DNA from: Ampullaceana balthica
Lineage: Eukaryota > Mollusca > Gastropoda > Lymnaeidae
Length of the DNA stretch: 64,000 bases
Direction: 5' to 3'
Assembly (NCBI GenBank): GCA_944989445.1
Contig: CALYLW010000989.1
Span: 1 to 64,000, forward strand
The position numbers were made by a program, and so were the translations under genes. The notes beneath the pieces were generated by a model, which worked only from the letters and a program-made list of their open reading frames with translations, had not been told where the DNA came from and made no database searches. Below are positions 12,776 through 24,256 of the stretch, one piece after another; position 1 is the first letter of the stretch; each line of letters begins with the position of its first letter.

Positions 12776-13111
12776 TCCTATATAATAAAAGGCAATTTTA
12801 TGTCCGGTCATCAATGGCGATTGGTCCCTCAAACACATATGACTCCTTCAGCCAATCATATTAAACACGTTTACACGGACGTTCAAAACGAGTTATTTTT
12901 GGTGCTGTATTTCTTCCCAGACTTTCTTTTGAGTTATGCGCATGGGATTTATAGTCAAAGGCTGTGTTTTTACGAGTTATTTATTGAATAATGAATAGTA
13001 TAATAATAAATAGTATTTTTGACGTGGTCGTGACGGCTGTTGGGGGGGGGGAGGAGTTACGACATGCCACCGAACGGTGGCGGAACGTCCTTGGACGGGC
13101 TTTGTTGCTCG
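12776..13111 (+). mobile_element. Helitron-like element B with TCCTATATAATAAAAGG 5' terminus
   Basis: Begins tcctatataataaaaggc directly after A, the form known for HeliBat-type Helitron 5' ends in bats and reported in other animals (established knowledge; similarity judged by eye). A plausible 3' end follows 336 bp on: hairpin cgtcc-tt-ggacg, ten bases, then CTCG before T, one base away from the usual CTAG. A second hairpin, gccaccg-aa-cggtggc, lies just upstream. The interior has a relic of the R1 terminal motif (gggatttatagtcaaa). It sits 14 bp after the CTAG of element A. Confidence 0.6.
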
Positions 13112-13131
13112 TATATATATAAAATCAATAT

Positions 13132-13800
13132 TAGGGCTGTTATCGATTAATTTAAATTTAATCGTTAACTTTTGAAAACTTAACGATTAATTAATCGATA
13201 ATTTCGATTAAATCGAAAAATAGAAATGTATGACGTCATTAAACTGAACATTTCAAGGGAAGTAACAAAAACAGGTAATTGACTTTAAAAAAAATATTAT
13301 TGAGTTATTTCCTTTGTCTCACAGACATTAAAAAATAAAAATATTTTGAACTAAATTTTATGACAATGTGTTGATACTTGATCGGATGTTTGTGCTGAAG
13401 GTGGTACGTCAGCGATGTATATTATCCTTTAAAAGAGAATTGTTTATGGCAGCGAACACAGTAAACTTTTTCACCATCTTCGACTTTGCCATTCGCAGTT
13501 AGCTTAAAAACATAGTTTTTGCTCAACTTTCCAGTTATATGTTTAAATTTAACTGCGCTGATGCTGTCAGACATTTTTTAGTTGACGTCTGCCGGTCCAA
13601 ATATATTAATAAAATAAATTATGATATTACGCGGGAGAAGTTTGTACGTAAAAAATATATACATTATTATTTATTATTAATAATTAATTATTTATTAATA
13701 AAATTGTAAAAAAATATTATAAATGTTTTCTTTAATTTTAGTCGAATTTAATTTTTTAAACGATTAATCGAGAAATTAATCGTTAATTTCCGCAGCCCTA
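13132..13800. mobile_element. hAT-type MITE (hAT-2), 669 bp, perfect 8-bp target duplication
   Basis: Flanked by atcaatat at 13124-13131 and 13801-13808. The ends are inverted: tagggctg... and ...cagcccta, each followed inward by a run rich in cgattaat-type motifs that also pair. Eight-bp target duplications are the hAT signature. No transposase frame, so it is non-autonomous. Confidence 0.85.
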
Positions 13801-13849
13801 ATCAATATACATAATTTGCGATGTATGTCACGTCCCGTCTGTCCTATCC

Positions 13850-14091
13850 GTGACGCTAATAATTTTAGAAAGCTGCGCACCAAATTACTGCACCAAAAAT
13901 AACAATTTTCGAACGTTCCGCATAAAATGTTCGATATGAAAGTAAACGAATAATAAAAATAAATAAATAATTTAATGTTCTTTATTACATTACTTCTTAT
14001 TCTGATGTGTATTTTTTCAAAATAAATAGATTTCAGCTGAAATGTATTTATTTTGAAAACTTCCGTCATTTTTTGACGGGTAATACACTAG
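13850..14091 (+). mobile_element. Helitron-like element C
   Basis: Shares the agctgcgcaccaaattactg block and the terminus with element A: hairpin ccgtca/tgacgg, then taatacac, then CTAG at 14088-14091 followed by T. It lacks the ggcgcc-containing middle section of A, so it is an internally deleted or alternative copy. Confidence 0.7.
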
Positions 14092-14188
14092 TTGCGCTAT
14101 AAGTTGTTATTAATAGTCAAAATTAGAAACTAAACGAACGTTACTTTTAGATTTTTACTAGTATGTAGGTAAGTTTGGATGAATATGA

Positions 14189-14278
14189 CATTGCCATATT
14201 TTGCTGCCATATTTAGCTTCCATTATTAGCAGCCATATTTAGCTGCAATATTTAGCTGCCATATTTAGCTGCCATATT
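14189..14278. repeat. ~15-bp degenerate repeat
   Basis: Imperfect copies of tgccatatttagc, about six in a row. Confidence 0.8.
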
Positions 14279-14316
14279 CATTTCACGATCACATAAATCG
14301 CAATAACAGAGCCCGC

Positions 14317-14769
14317 GAGAGTATCTCCCGTACTGGTATCACCAGAGAGTATCTCCCGTACTGGTATCACCAGAGAGTATCTCCCGTACTGTTATCACCA
14401 GAGAGTATCTCCCGTACTGGTATCACCAGAGAGTATCTTCGGTACTGGTATCACCAGAGAGTATCTCCCGTACTGTTATCACCAGAGAGTATCTCCCGTA
14501 CTGGAATCACCAGAGAGTATCTCCCGTACTGGTATCATCAGAGAGTATCTCCCGTACTGGTATCACCAGAGAGTATCTCCCGTACTGGTATCACCAGAGA
14601 GTATCTCCCGTACTGGTATCACCAGAGAGTATCTCCCGTACTGGTATCACCAGAGAGTATCTCCCGTACTGGAATCACCAGAGAGTATCTCCCGCACTGG
14701 TATCACCTGAGAGTATATCCCGTACTGGAATCACCAGAGAGTATCTCCCGTACTGGAATCATCAGAGAG
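14317..14769. repeat. 28-bp minisatellite, ~16 copies
   Basis: Core gagagtatctcccgtactgg then tatcacca. Single-base variants only. Confidence 0.95.
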
Positions 14770-14774
14770 GATTT

Positions 14775-15108
14775 TAAAAAAAACAACCCGTATAAAGTTT
14801 TTGACAATAAATCCTTTATATATAACAGACATAACTAAAATTATTGATTATGTTCAATATAATACGCACCGCGCGACAGACCCCTGTGACATCGGGGGGC
14901 TGGAGTGAAACTCCAGTGACCCGTGAAGGTCAATTTAATTACGGTACATTCGATCGATGTGAAATTTGGATACAATGCATGGTTAGGTCACACAAGTCTA
15001 TGTGCAAAATTTCAGCTCGATATAGGATCATGGGAAGTGGGTCATTTTTTACTTTTGTCTTTCCGCGACAAGAAGGGGTAGTTAATATAAGGGATTTAAA
15101 AGGGTGAT
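14775..15108 (-). mobile_element. R1-family copy, reverse orientation
   Basis: On the minus strand it opens with aaatcccttatattaact and ends near acgggttgtttt, with the conserved block aatgcat...aaatttc. The middle differs from the 1-3320 array (it contains gtgacatcggggggctgg), so this is another subfamily. The open frames across it are non-genic. Confidence 0.75.
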
Positions 15109-15271
15109 GTACCTGGTTACACAATCTAGCAGGATGTAGCTGCTGTTTTGGTGATGTCAGCAAATATTCAAGTTTTTGGTAAACTATTATAATACAGGAG
15201 TATGACACTGGTGTTTTACCCTATACTATTTACCTTACAAAATGTACTCCTCCCCACGTATCTAGCTAGAC

Positions 15272-15470
15272 CAGGGGATCTCCAAACTTTTCTGCCGGAG
15301 GACCACATTAACTATCAAACAGCAGTTTGGGGGCCGACTACAAAGAGTTTTGTTGTAAACTACAGGTGAAAAATAGTATCTTTTTTATGAGATTAAAAGG
15401 TCTCCAGGGGCCGGATGAGAGGGCCTCAAGGGCCGCATCTGGCCCGCGAGCCGTAGTTTGGAGACCCCTG
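15272..15470. mobile_element. hAT-type MITE (hAT-1), 199 bp, perfect 8-bp target duplication
   Basis: Flanked by agctagac at 15264-15271 and 15471-15478. Ends are caggggatctccaaact and, read inward from the other side, caggggtctccaaact, a typical hAT terminal form. No coding capacity. The same element, in the other orientation and enlarged by insertions, lies at 36014-38679. Confidence 0.92.
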
Positions 15471-15491
15471 AGCTAGACCCATCACCACCCA

Positions 15492-18130
15492 TAGTACCTG
15501 GTACATCATTCTCCCTCCCATTCCCCTAGTACCTGGTACAGCATTCTCCCCCCATTCACCTAATACTGGTACAGCATTCTCCCTCCCATTCCCCTAGTAC
15601 CTGGTACAGCATTCTCCCTCCCATTCCCCTAATAACTGGTACAGCATTCTCCCTCCCCCCCCTTCTCCCTAGTACCTGGTACAGCATTCTCCCTCCCATT
15701 CTCCTAGTAACTGGTACAGCATTCTCCCCCCCCCATTCTCCGAGTACCTTGTACAGCATTCTCCCTCCCATTCCCCTATTACCTGGTACAGCATTCTCCC
15801 CCCCCCCATTTCCCCAGTACCTGGTACAGCATTCTCCCTCCCATTCCCCAAGTACCTGGTACTGCTCTCCCTTCCATTCTCCGAGTACCTGGTATAGCGT
15901 TCTCCCTCCCATTCCCCTAGTACGTGGTATAGCGTTCTCCCTCCCATTCCCCTAGTACGTGGTACAGCATTCTCCCTCCATTCACCTAGTACCTGGTACA
16001 GCATTCTCCCTCCCATTCCCCTAGTACCTGGTACAGCATTTTCCCTCCTATTCCCCTAGTACCTGGTACAGCATTCTCCCTCCCATTCCCCTAGTACCTG
16101 GTATAGCGTTCTCCCTCCCATTCCCCTAGTACCTGGTACAGCATTCTCCCTCCTATTCCCCTAGTACCTGGTATAGCGTTCTCCCTCCCATTCCCCTAGT
16201 ACCTGGTACAGCATTCTCCCTGCCATTCCCCTAGTACCTGGTACAGCATTCTCCCTGCAATTCACCTAGTACCTGGTACAGCATTCTCCCTCCCATTCCC
16301 CTAGTACCTGGTACAGCATTTTCCCTCCCATTCCCCTAGAACCTGGTACAGCATTCTCCGTCCCATTCCCCTAGTAACTGGTACAGCATTCTCCCTCCCA
16401 TTCACCTAGTACCTGGTACAGCATTCTCCCTCCCATTCCCCTAGTACCTGGTACAGCATTCTCCCTTCCATTCCCCTAGTACCTGGTACAGCATTCTCCC
16501 TCCCCCATTCCCCTATTACCTGGTACAGCATTCTCCCCCCCCCATTTCCCCAGTACCTGGTACAGCATTCTCCCTCCTATTCCCCAAGTACCTGGTACAG
16601 CTCTCCCTTCCATTCTCCGAGTACCTGGTATAGCATTCTCCCTCCCATTCCCCTAGTACGTGGTACAGCATTCTCCCTCCCATTCACCTAGTACCTGGTA
16701 CAGCATTCTCCCTCCCATTCCCCTAGAACCTGGTACAGCATTCTCCGTCCCATTCCCCTAGTAACTGGTACAGCATTCTCCCTCCCATTCACCTAGTACC
16801 TGGTACAGCATTCTCCCTCCCATTCCCCTAGTACCTGGTACAGCATTCTCCCTTCCATTCCCCTAGTACCTGGTACAGCATTCTCCCCCCCATTCCCCTA
16901 GTACTGGTACAGCATTCTCCCTCCCATTCCCCTAGTACCTGGTACAGCATTCTCCCTCCCATTCCCCTAGTACCTGGTACAGCATTCTCCCTCCCATTCC
17001 CCTAGTACCTGGTACAGCATTCTCCCTCCCATTCCCCTAGTACCTGGTACAGCATTCTCCCTCCCATTCCCCTAGAACCTGGTACAGCATTCTCCGTCCC
17101 ATTCCCCTAGTAACTGGTACAGCATTCTCCCTCCCATTCACCTAGTACCTGGTACAGCATTCTCCCTCCCATTCCCCTAGTACCTGGTACAGCATTCTCC
17201 CTTCCATTTCTCTAGTACCTGGTACAGCATTCTCCCTCCCATTCCCCTATTACCTGGTACAGCATTCTCCCTCCCATTCCCCTAGTACCTGGTACAGCAT
17301 TCTCCCTCCCATTCCCCTATTACCTGGTACAGCATTCTCCCCCCTCCCCATTTCCCCAGTACCTGGTACAGCATTCTCCCTCCCATTCCCCAAGTACCTG
17401 GTACAGCATTCTCCCTCCCATTCACCTAGTACCTGGTACAGCATTCTCCCTCCCATTCCCCTAGTACCTGGTACAGCATTCTCCCTCCCATTCCCCTAGT
17501 ACCTGGTACAGCATTCTCCCTCCCATTCCCCTAGTACCTGGTACAGCATTCTCCCTCCCATTCCCCTAGTACCTGGTACAGCATTCTCCCTCCCATTCCC
17601 CTAGTAACTGGTACAGCATTCTCCCTCCCATTCACCTAGTACCTGGTACAGCATTCTCCCTCCCATTCCCCTAGTACCTGGTACAGCATTCTCCCTTCCA
17701 TTCCCCTAGTACCTGGTACAGCATTCTCCCTCCCATTCCCCTAGTACCTGGTACAGCATTCTCCCTCCCATTCTCCGAGTACCTGGTACAGCATTCTCCC
17801 TCCCATTCTCCCTAGTACCTGGTACAGCATTCTCCCTCCCATTCACCTAGTACCTGGTACAGCATTCTCCCTCCCATTCACCTAGTACCTGGTACAGCAT
17901 TCTCCCTCCCAATTCCCCTAGTACATGGTACAGCATTCTCCCTCCCATTCTCCTAGTACATGGTACAGCATTCTCCCTCCCATTCTCCGAGTACCTGGTA
18001 CAGCATTCTCCCTCCAATTCCCCTAGTACCTGGTACAGCATTCTCCCTCCAATTCCCCTAGTACATGGTACAGCATTCTCCCTCCCATTCCCCTAGTACA
18101 TGGTACAGCATTCTCCCTCTCATTCTCCGA
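15492..18130. repeat. 34-bp minisatellite, ~77 copies, with higher-order structure
   Basis: Core cctggtacagcattctccct followed by cccattcccctagta. Copies vary in the C run and in marker bases. The marked pair tagaacctgg... then ctccgtccc recurs near 16337, 16734 and 17073, embedded in the same neighbour order, so blocks of ~10-12 units were duplicated. Frames on either strand are repeat artefacts. Confidence 0.95.
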
Positions 18131-18490
18131 TAACTCGTTATCTAACTGGTTCGTCTTCCGTATCCCTTATTCCCTCAAACCACGTGACCACTATCTGGTA
18201 GATTACCCCCCCCCTCCTATAATCCTTTTCGCCTGTAACCACCACCCTCCACCTCATCACCCACCAGCCCCCCCCCCAACCCTCAGCCCACGTGACAAGT
18301 ATCTGGTAAAGCAGTTGTGCTATCATCCTTCTGGCCCGAGCTTGCCATCTCAGATTCTCCCCACGTCGATATGATAAAGATCAGACAGGAGGCCTCGGCG
18401 AGGGGAAACAGTTATGGCATTTATGGGACTCCTCTTACCCATATGTTATTATAATGGCGTTTTTAATAGGGCGCACCGGCGGTCGTCTTG
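18131..18490. other. Unassigned sequence between arrays
   Basis: Contains two loosely similar stretches around acgtgaccactatctggta and acgtgacaagtatctggta (near 18183 and 18290). No gene found. Confidence 0.6.
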
Positions 18491-19136
18491 GTCATGGGTT
18501 GGACTAACAGTTGTCACAGGTTGGACTAACAGCTGTCATACGTTGGACTAACAGTTGTCATAGGTTGGACTAACAGTTGTCATAGGTTGGACTAACAGTT
18601 GTCATAGGTTGGATTAACAGTTGTCACAGGTTGGACTAACAGTTGTCATAGGTTGGACTAACAGTTGTCATAGGTTGGACTAACAGTTGTCACAGGTTGG
18701 ACTAACAGTTGTCATAGGTTGGACTAACAGTTGTCACAGGTTGGACTTACAGTTGTCATAGGTTGGACTAACAGTTGTCACAGGTTGGACTAACAGTTGT
18801 CACATGTTGGACTAACAGTTGTCATAGGTTGGACTAACAGTTGTCACAGGTTGGACTCACAGTTGTCATAGGTTGGACTAACAGTTGTCATAGGTTGGAC
18901 TAACAGTTGTCATAGGTTGGACTAGCAGTTGTCATAGGTTGGACTCACAGTTGTCATAGGTTGGACTAACAGTTGTCATAGGTTGGACTAACAGTTGTCA
19001 TAGGTTGGACTAACAGTTGTCATAGGTTGGACTAACAGTTGTCATAGGTTGGACTAACAGTTGTCATAGGTTGGACTAACAGTTGTCATAGGTTGGACTA
19101 ACAGTTGTCATAGGTTGGACTAACAATCTTTATGGG
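18491..19136. repeat. 22-bp minisatellite, ~29 copies
   Basis: Core taggttggactaacagttgt then ca. The right-hand copies are nearly uniform; variants (cacagg, actcac) concentrate in the left and centre. Confidence 0.95.
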
Positions 19137-19221
19137 TAGGACTCAGATGTGTGACACAAGCCACACCGATACGGTTGGTTGACTCCGGACCCTATGGCCA
19201 AGCTGTAACTAGGGTTAATGA

Positions 19222-19376
19222 CAATGTTGCCTCTAAGCTGCGTGGTCGCGGAGATATCTGACCGACGCCGCGCAGCAGTTTAGAATTACAGTGCAGCAAA
19301 TTTTCTAAAATATTGCACAAAAAATGAACGTTGTGCAATTTTGCACACGGACCAATGACCCTTAGAGGGAACATTG
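19222..19376. mobile_element. hAT-3 MITE copy, 155 bp
   Basis: Ends are caatgttgcctctaag and cttagagggaacattg, inverted copies with one mismatch. Same family as 24121-24256. No clear 8-bp target duplication remains, so the flanks have changed or the call of the ends is off by a few bases. Confidence 0.7.
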
Positions 19377-19384
19377 ATAAAGGA

Positions 19385-19955
19385 TATTTCGGAGGGAAAA
19401 TTTGAATTTGCCATTGATCTTATATCTTATGCATTACAGAATAAACTTTATACAAAAGATTATTGTGTCTTACGCTTACCCGTGGTTTATTTCTAACCTT
19501 AGATTTTTTACAAGTGTTTTAAATGTTGATATAGTGTTGGTTTTCCTGGTTTACTCAGACAACCCAATCCATGCCAGACACCCCAATCCACGCCAGACAA
19601 CCCAATCCATGCCAGACAACCCAATCCATGCCAGACAACCCAATCCATGTCAGACAACCCAATCCACGCCAGACAACCCAATCCATGCCAGGCAACCCAA
19701 TCCACGCCAGACAACCCAATCCACGCCAGACAATCCAAGCCACGCCAGTTAACCCAATCCACGCCAGACAACCCAAGCCACGCCAGACAACCCAATCCAC
19801 GCCAGACAACCCAATCCATGCCAGACAACCCAATCCAGACAACCCAATCCAGACAACCCAATCCAGACAACCCAATCCATGCCCTGAATTCAGGGCGGAA
19901 ACATCCAGAATATGTATGTGTTCTTGCATACGGAATAAGAAAACTGTTTTTACTC
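19385..19955 (+). mobile_element. Element Y, copy 1 (dispersed repeat)
   Basis: Homologous to 48985-49985. Both carry the block gattattg-gtc and a gttttaaat-ttgatatagt-type segment on the left, and cttgcatacggaata / cgttgcatacggaata on the right. Between these, copy 1 holds a 19-bp array and copy 2 a different, 24-bp array. The class of Y is unknown to me and its true ends were not resolved. Confidence 0.6.
19556..19883. repeat. 19-bp minisatellite, ~17 copies
   Basis: Unit acaacccaatccatgccag, with cgc variants and three or four short 14-bp units at the right end (aacccaatccagac). Because 19 is not a multiple of 3, translated frames repeat every 19 residues; none is a gene. Confidence 0.95.
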
Positions 19956-20385
19956 CTAAGGGGCGACAAACGATTTCGGCCGATTTTTACCCCACCCCTC
20001 CCCCCACCCCCACAACGTCACACTTCCTCACAAAAACTTAGACCATCCCCTCAATTATGATGTCACAAAGCTTTGACGCCCCACCCCCCTTAAAAGCCAT
20101 GTTTTCTAATTGAAAATTAGCTATATGCAATTTACATTTTTCTCATTTATATATGTAGTTGGTGCAAGTCTGCACTCTAATATCGTTACACGTGGTAAGC
20201 CATTAAAAAACGTCATTAAATAAATTGAAAGCAATCAAATAATTACGTGGAACTTTCATTTAAAGTTGCGCATTTTGATGTGACTTCACAATTCTTAAAC
20301 GCCCGTCCCCCTGGTCACAAATGAATGACACCCCCCCCCTTTTTTTTTAGGTGCGTGACACTTTATGGACGGTCCCTAAGAAATT
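19956..20385. mobile_element. Short non-autonomous element, family shared with 48467-48893
   Basis: Left end ctaaggggcgacaaacg and right end gacggtccctaag are inverted. The interior matches the 48.5 kb copy over several blocks (taaaagcc, ctctaatatcgt-acacg, cattaaataaatt, tcttaaac). No coding capacity. Superfamily not determined, as no target duplication is visible. Confidence 0.65.
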
Positions 20386-20604
20386 TCCATCTAAGGTTCG
20401 TTGTGCCGTGTGCAAAACAAAATATATCGTATGTTAAGTTACACAGCATCCATTTTTAGCCTAATATTTTTCTAAATTAGCTGCGCTGTAATTCTAAAAT
20501 GCTGCTCGGCGTCGGTCAGATATATGCGCGGCCGCGCAGCTTAAAGAGAACATTGCCCCTAAGTCTATATAAGCGTTGTATTAGATTATCTTTGGGTTGT
20601 GTTT

Positions 20605-21008
20605 CAGAGACCAGGCAGATGTTGGTGAATACTTTAACACGTTCAGAGACCAGGCAAATGTTGGTGAATACTTTAACACGTTCAGAGACCAGGCAGATGT
20701 TGGTGAATACTTTAACACGTTCAGAGACCAGGCAGATGTTGGTGAATACTTTAACACGTTCAGAGACCAGGCAGATGTTGGTGAATACTTTAACACGTTC
20801 AGAGACCAGGCAAATGTTGGTGAATACTTTAACACGTTCAGAGACCAGGCAAATGTTGGTAAATACATTAACACGTTCAGATCCCAGGCAGATGTTGGTG
20901 AATACTTTAACACGTTCAGAGACCAGGCAAATGTTGGTGAATACTTTAACACGTTCAGAGACCAGGCAGATGTTGGTGAATACTTTAACACGTTCAGAGA
21001 CCAGGCCG
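20605..21008. repeat. 39-bp minisatellite, triplication unit 1, 10 copies
   Basis: Core aggcagatgttggtgaatac then tttaacacgttcagagacc. A marked variant (gttggtaaatacatt) sits at the same relative place in all three arrays. The 39-bp unit leaves at least four frames open on the two strands, so the ~190-residue frames are not evidence for a gene. Confidence 0.95.
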
Positions 21009-21384
21009 ATGACATCGTGTGGGTGCCGCTGTATCATGAGTAAATATCTAGAGCAATACAAGAAAACTTGTTGACTAAATGACGTAAGTGTAATCTATTA
21101 AATTTTAAAATATACATTTTCTTCCATTGAAAGTGAACACAAAAATATGGAAATATAATATAAATAATCTCTAAGGTTCGTTGTGCCGTGTGCAAAACAA
21201 AATATATCGTATGTTAAGTTACACAGCATCCATTTTTAGCCTAATATTTTTCTAAATTAGCTGCGCTGTAATTCTAAAATGCTGCTCGGCGTCGGTCAGA
21301 TATATGCGCGGCCGCGCAGCTTAAAGAGAACATTGCCCCTAAGTCTATATAAGCGTTGTATTAGATTATCTTTGGGTTGTGTTT

Positions 21385-21827
21385 CAGAGACCAGGCAGAT
21401 GTTGGTGAATACTTTAACACGTTCAGAGACCAGGCAAATGTTGGTGAATACTTTAACACGTTCAGAGACCAGGCAGATGTTGGTGAATACTTTAACACGT
21501 TCAGAGACCAGGCAGATGTTGGTGAATACTTTAACACGTTCAGAGACCAGGCAGATGTTGGTGAATACTTTAACACGTTCAGAGACCAGGCAGATGTTGG
21601 TGAATACTTTAACACGTTCAGAGACCAGGCAGATGTTGGTGAATACTTTAACACGTTCAGAGACCAGGCAAATGTTGGTAAATACATTAACACGTTCAGA
21701 GACCAGGCAGATGTTGGTGAATACTTTAACACGTTCAGAGACCAGGCAAATGTTGGTGAATACTTTAACACGTTCAGAGACCAGGCAGATGTTGGTGAAT
21801 ACTTTAACACGTTCAGAGACCAGGCCG
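21385..21827. repeat. 39-bp minisatellite, triplication unit 2, 11 copies
   Basis: As in unit 1 but with one additional copy, which explains the longer unit. Confidence 0.95.
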
Positions 21828-22203
21828 ATGACATCGTGTGGGTGCCGCTGTATCATGAGTAAATATCTAGAGCAATACAAGAAAACTTGTTGACTAAATG
21901 ACGTAAGTGTAATCTATTAAATTTTAAAATATACATTTTCTTCCATTGAAAGTGAACACAAAAATATGGAAATATAATATAAATAATCTCTAAGGTTCGT
22001 TGTGCCGTGTGCAAAACAAAATATATCGTATGTTAAGTTACACAGCATCCATTTTTAGCCTAATATTTTTCTAAATTAGCTGCGCTGTAATTCTAAAATG
22101 CTGCTCGGCGTCGGTCAGATATATGCGCGGCCGCGCAGCTTAAAGAGAACATTGCCCCTAAGTCTATATAAGCGTTGTATTAGATTATCTTTGGGTTGTG
22201 TTT

Positions 22204-22607
22204 CAGAGACCAGGCAGATGTTGGTGAATACTTTAACACGTTCAGAGACCAGGCAAATGTTGGTGAATACTTTAACACGTTCAGAGACCAGGCAGATGTT
22301 GGTGAATACTTTAACACGTTCAGAGACCAGGCAGATGTTGGTGAATACTTTAACACGTTCAGAGACCAGGCAGATGTTGGTGAATACTTTAACACGTTCA
22401 GAGACCAGGCAGATGTTGGTGAATACTTTAACACGTTCAGAGACCAGGCAAATGTTGGTAAATACATTAACACGTTCAGAGACCAGGCAGATGTTGGTGA
22501 ATACTTTAACACGTTCAGAGACCAGGCAAATGTTGGTGAATACTTTAACACGTTCAGAGACCAGGCAGATGTTGGTGAATACTTTAACACGTTCAGAGAC
22601 CAGGCCG
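22204..22607. repeat. 39-bp minisatellite, triplication unit 3, 10 copies
   Basis: As in unit 2 minus one copy. The variant order resembles unit 2 more than unit 1, suggesting units 2 and 3 are the youngest pair. Confidence 0.95.
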
Positions 22608-22893
22608 ATGACATCGTGTGGGTGCCGCTGTATCATGAGTAAATATCTAGAGCAATACAAGAAAACTTGTTGACTAAATGACGTAAGTGTAATCTATTAA
22701 ATTTTAAAATATACATTTTCTTCCATTGAAAGTGAACACAAAAATATGGAAATATAATATAAATAATCTCTTTCTGCCATGTTCATTATACTGATATGTA
22801 TGGCAATACAGATTAACAATGTACATGAATATAAATGAAATCACATCCGGAGTCTTGGAGTCGGGATGACGTCATCTGTGACATAGTCACATA

Positions 22894-23221
22894 GTAGCTA
22901 CCATCTGAGGATTGTCCCACCTCTTTCCATTGGTGCACGGGCGTAGCTACCATCTGAGGATTGTCCCACCTCTTTCCATTGGTGCACGGGCGTAGCTACC
23001 ATCTGAGGATTGTCCCACCTCTTTCCATTGGTGCACGGGCGTAGCTACCATCTGAGGATTGTCCCACCTCTTTCCATTGGTGCACGGGCGTAGCTACCAT
23101 CTGAGGATTGTCCCACCTCTTTCCATTGGTGCACGGGCGTAGCTACCATCTGAGGATTGTCCCACCTCTTTCCATTGGTGCACGGGCGTAGCTACCATCT
23201 GAGGATTGTCCACCTCTTTCC
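22894..23221. repeat. 49-bp minisatellite, ~7 copies
   Basis: Core gtagctaccatctgaggatt. Copies are almost identical; the last lacks one base and the right third. Confidence 0.95.
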
Positions 23222-24112
23222 AAGCAAAAACTGCAAACCCCCCTGTAATTGCACAGACTTTCTGACATCCGGTCAAATCCATCACCACCACCTTCCTCAT
23301 CCCTCCCTCTGTCCCACACCACACACAACAATGACCTTGTCCTTTGTACTAAAACAGTGTTGTTATTACGATTGCATGTTGTTTCATTTCTTTAAGGAGC
23401 ATTCCGCTGTTAGTAACCACCGAGTTCCCTGTCTGAGCCTGTTCCATGGAAGGTCCACTCATTGATCCGCCTCTTACTCTCTGATCCGCCTTAAATTGGT
23501 TTCAAATCTCTTTAAGATTCCTTTCATCAAATGTGCTCCCATGACGTTCCATAGTTGCTGCAACCGGCGCCAAATTGAAATCTGAGAGAAGTCGAGAATT
23601 TCCCTGGCGTCAGGAAATCAAGGGAACGGCCGTGCCAGGGGCGGTGGATTTGAGGGGCGCCGCTGCTATTCAAGGCGTCGACACGTGTCGCTGGCGGAGG
23701 GATAAACGCGTTGGGCGTCGCATCGCCGTGCAGACGAGCTGTGGTCATGGTCGGCGCCGTAAGGGGGGTTCCGCGTAGGAGGGTTGTGAATCTGTGTGGC
23801 CATGTAAGAAGAAAGTTCTTTGTTGCAATAATGAATAACTTAAGGAAGTAGAGCAGTTCGGCGTTACTGATTTAATGTAAGGACAACGTAGGAGGAGGGG
23901 GTTAAATGGTGAGTCCCTCCAGGCTATCGGCACCCCATGATAAATGAGGGGGGGGGGAATGGGGAAGGGGGGTACTTATAAAGTAAAACTGTTATGTAGT
24001 GAACAAAAATAGTGGGGAGAGAAAAATAATTTAAATTATAATTTTCATTAGATGAGACTGGGGAAATTCCGGATAATTTATTCTTTATAACCGAGTGGTA
24101 ACGTGAAAATGT
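23222..24112. other. Single-copy region with a CpG-rich core (~23560-23780)
   Basis: The core is rich in CG dinucleotides (gcgccgctgct, gcgtcgacacgtgtcg, gttgggcgtcgcatcgccgt), unlike the CpG-poor surroundings. That is compatible with an unmethylated regulatory or exonic patch. A 67-codon frame crosses it at 23575-23778 (+), but it has no recognisable domain and no clear splice context, so I do not call it. The rest is A/T-rich with a G-run near 23948. Confidence 0.4.
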
Positions 24113-24120
24113 CTGGTGAC

Positions 24121-24256
24121 CAATGTTCCCTTTAAGCTTTGGAATTACCGAGCAGCAAATTTGATATAATATTGCAAGAAATATGGATGCTGAGCAACTT
24201 TGCACACGAGTTTTATGACTTTGCACGCGGACCAACAAACCTTAGAGGGAGCATTG
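24121..24256. mobile_element. hAT-3 MITE, 136 bp, perfect 8-bp target duplication
   Basis: Flanked by ctggtgac at 24113-24120 and 24257-24264. Ends are caatgttccctttaag and cttagagggagcattg. The interior includes tttgcacgcggacca-type sequence shared with 19222-19376. The right-hand target duplication is also the first part of the 12-bp array that follows. Confidence 0.92.

Larger units (their letters stand above)
20391..22769. repeat. Tandem triplication of a 780-819 bp compound unit
   Basis: Three nearly identical units start at 20391, 21171 and 21990, each with ctaaggttcgttgtgccgtg. Units 1 and 3 are 780 bp; unit 2 is 819 bp, a difference of exactly one 39-bp minisatellite copy. Each unit contains a truncated hAT-3 piece (ending agcttaaagagaacattg), a linker, a 39-bp array and a ~160-bp A/T-rich tail. 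In unit 1 one minisatellite copy carries tcagatccca where units 2 and 3 have the common form, a private change. Confidence 0.95.

Noticed and set aside
19222..19376. 8-bp target duplication for this hAT-3 copy
   Set aside because: Flanking octamers do not match; only the inverted ends support the call.
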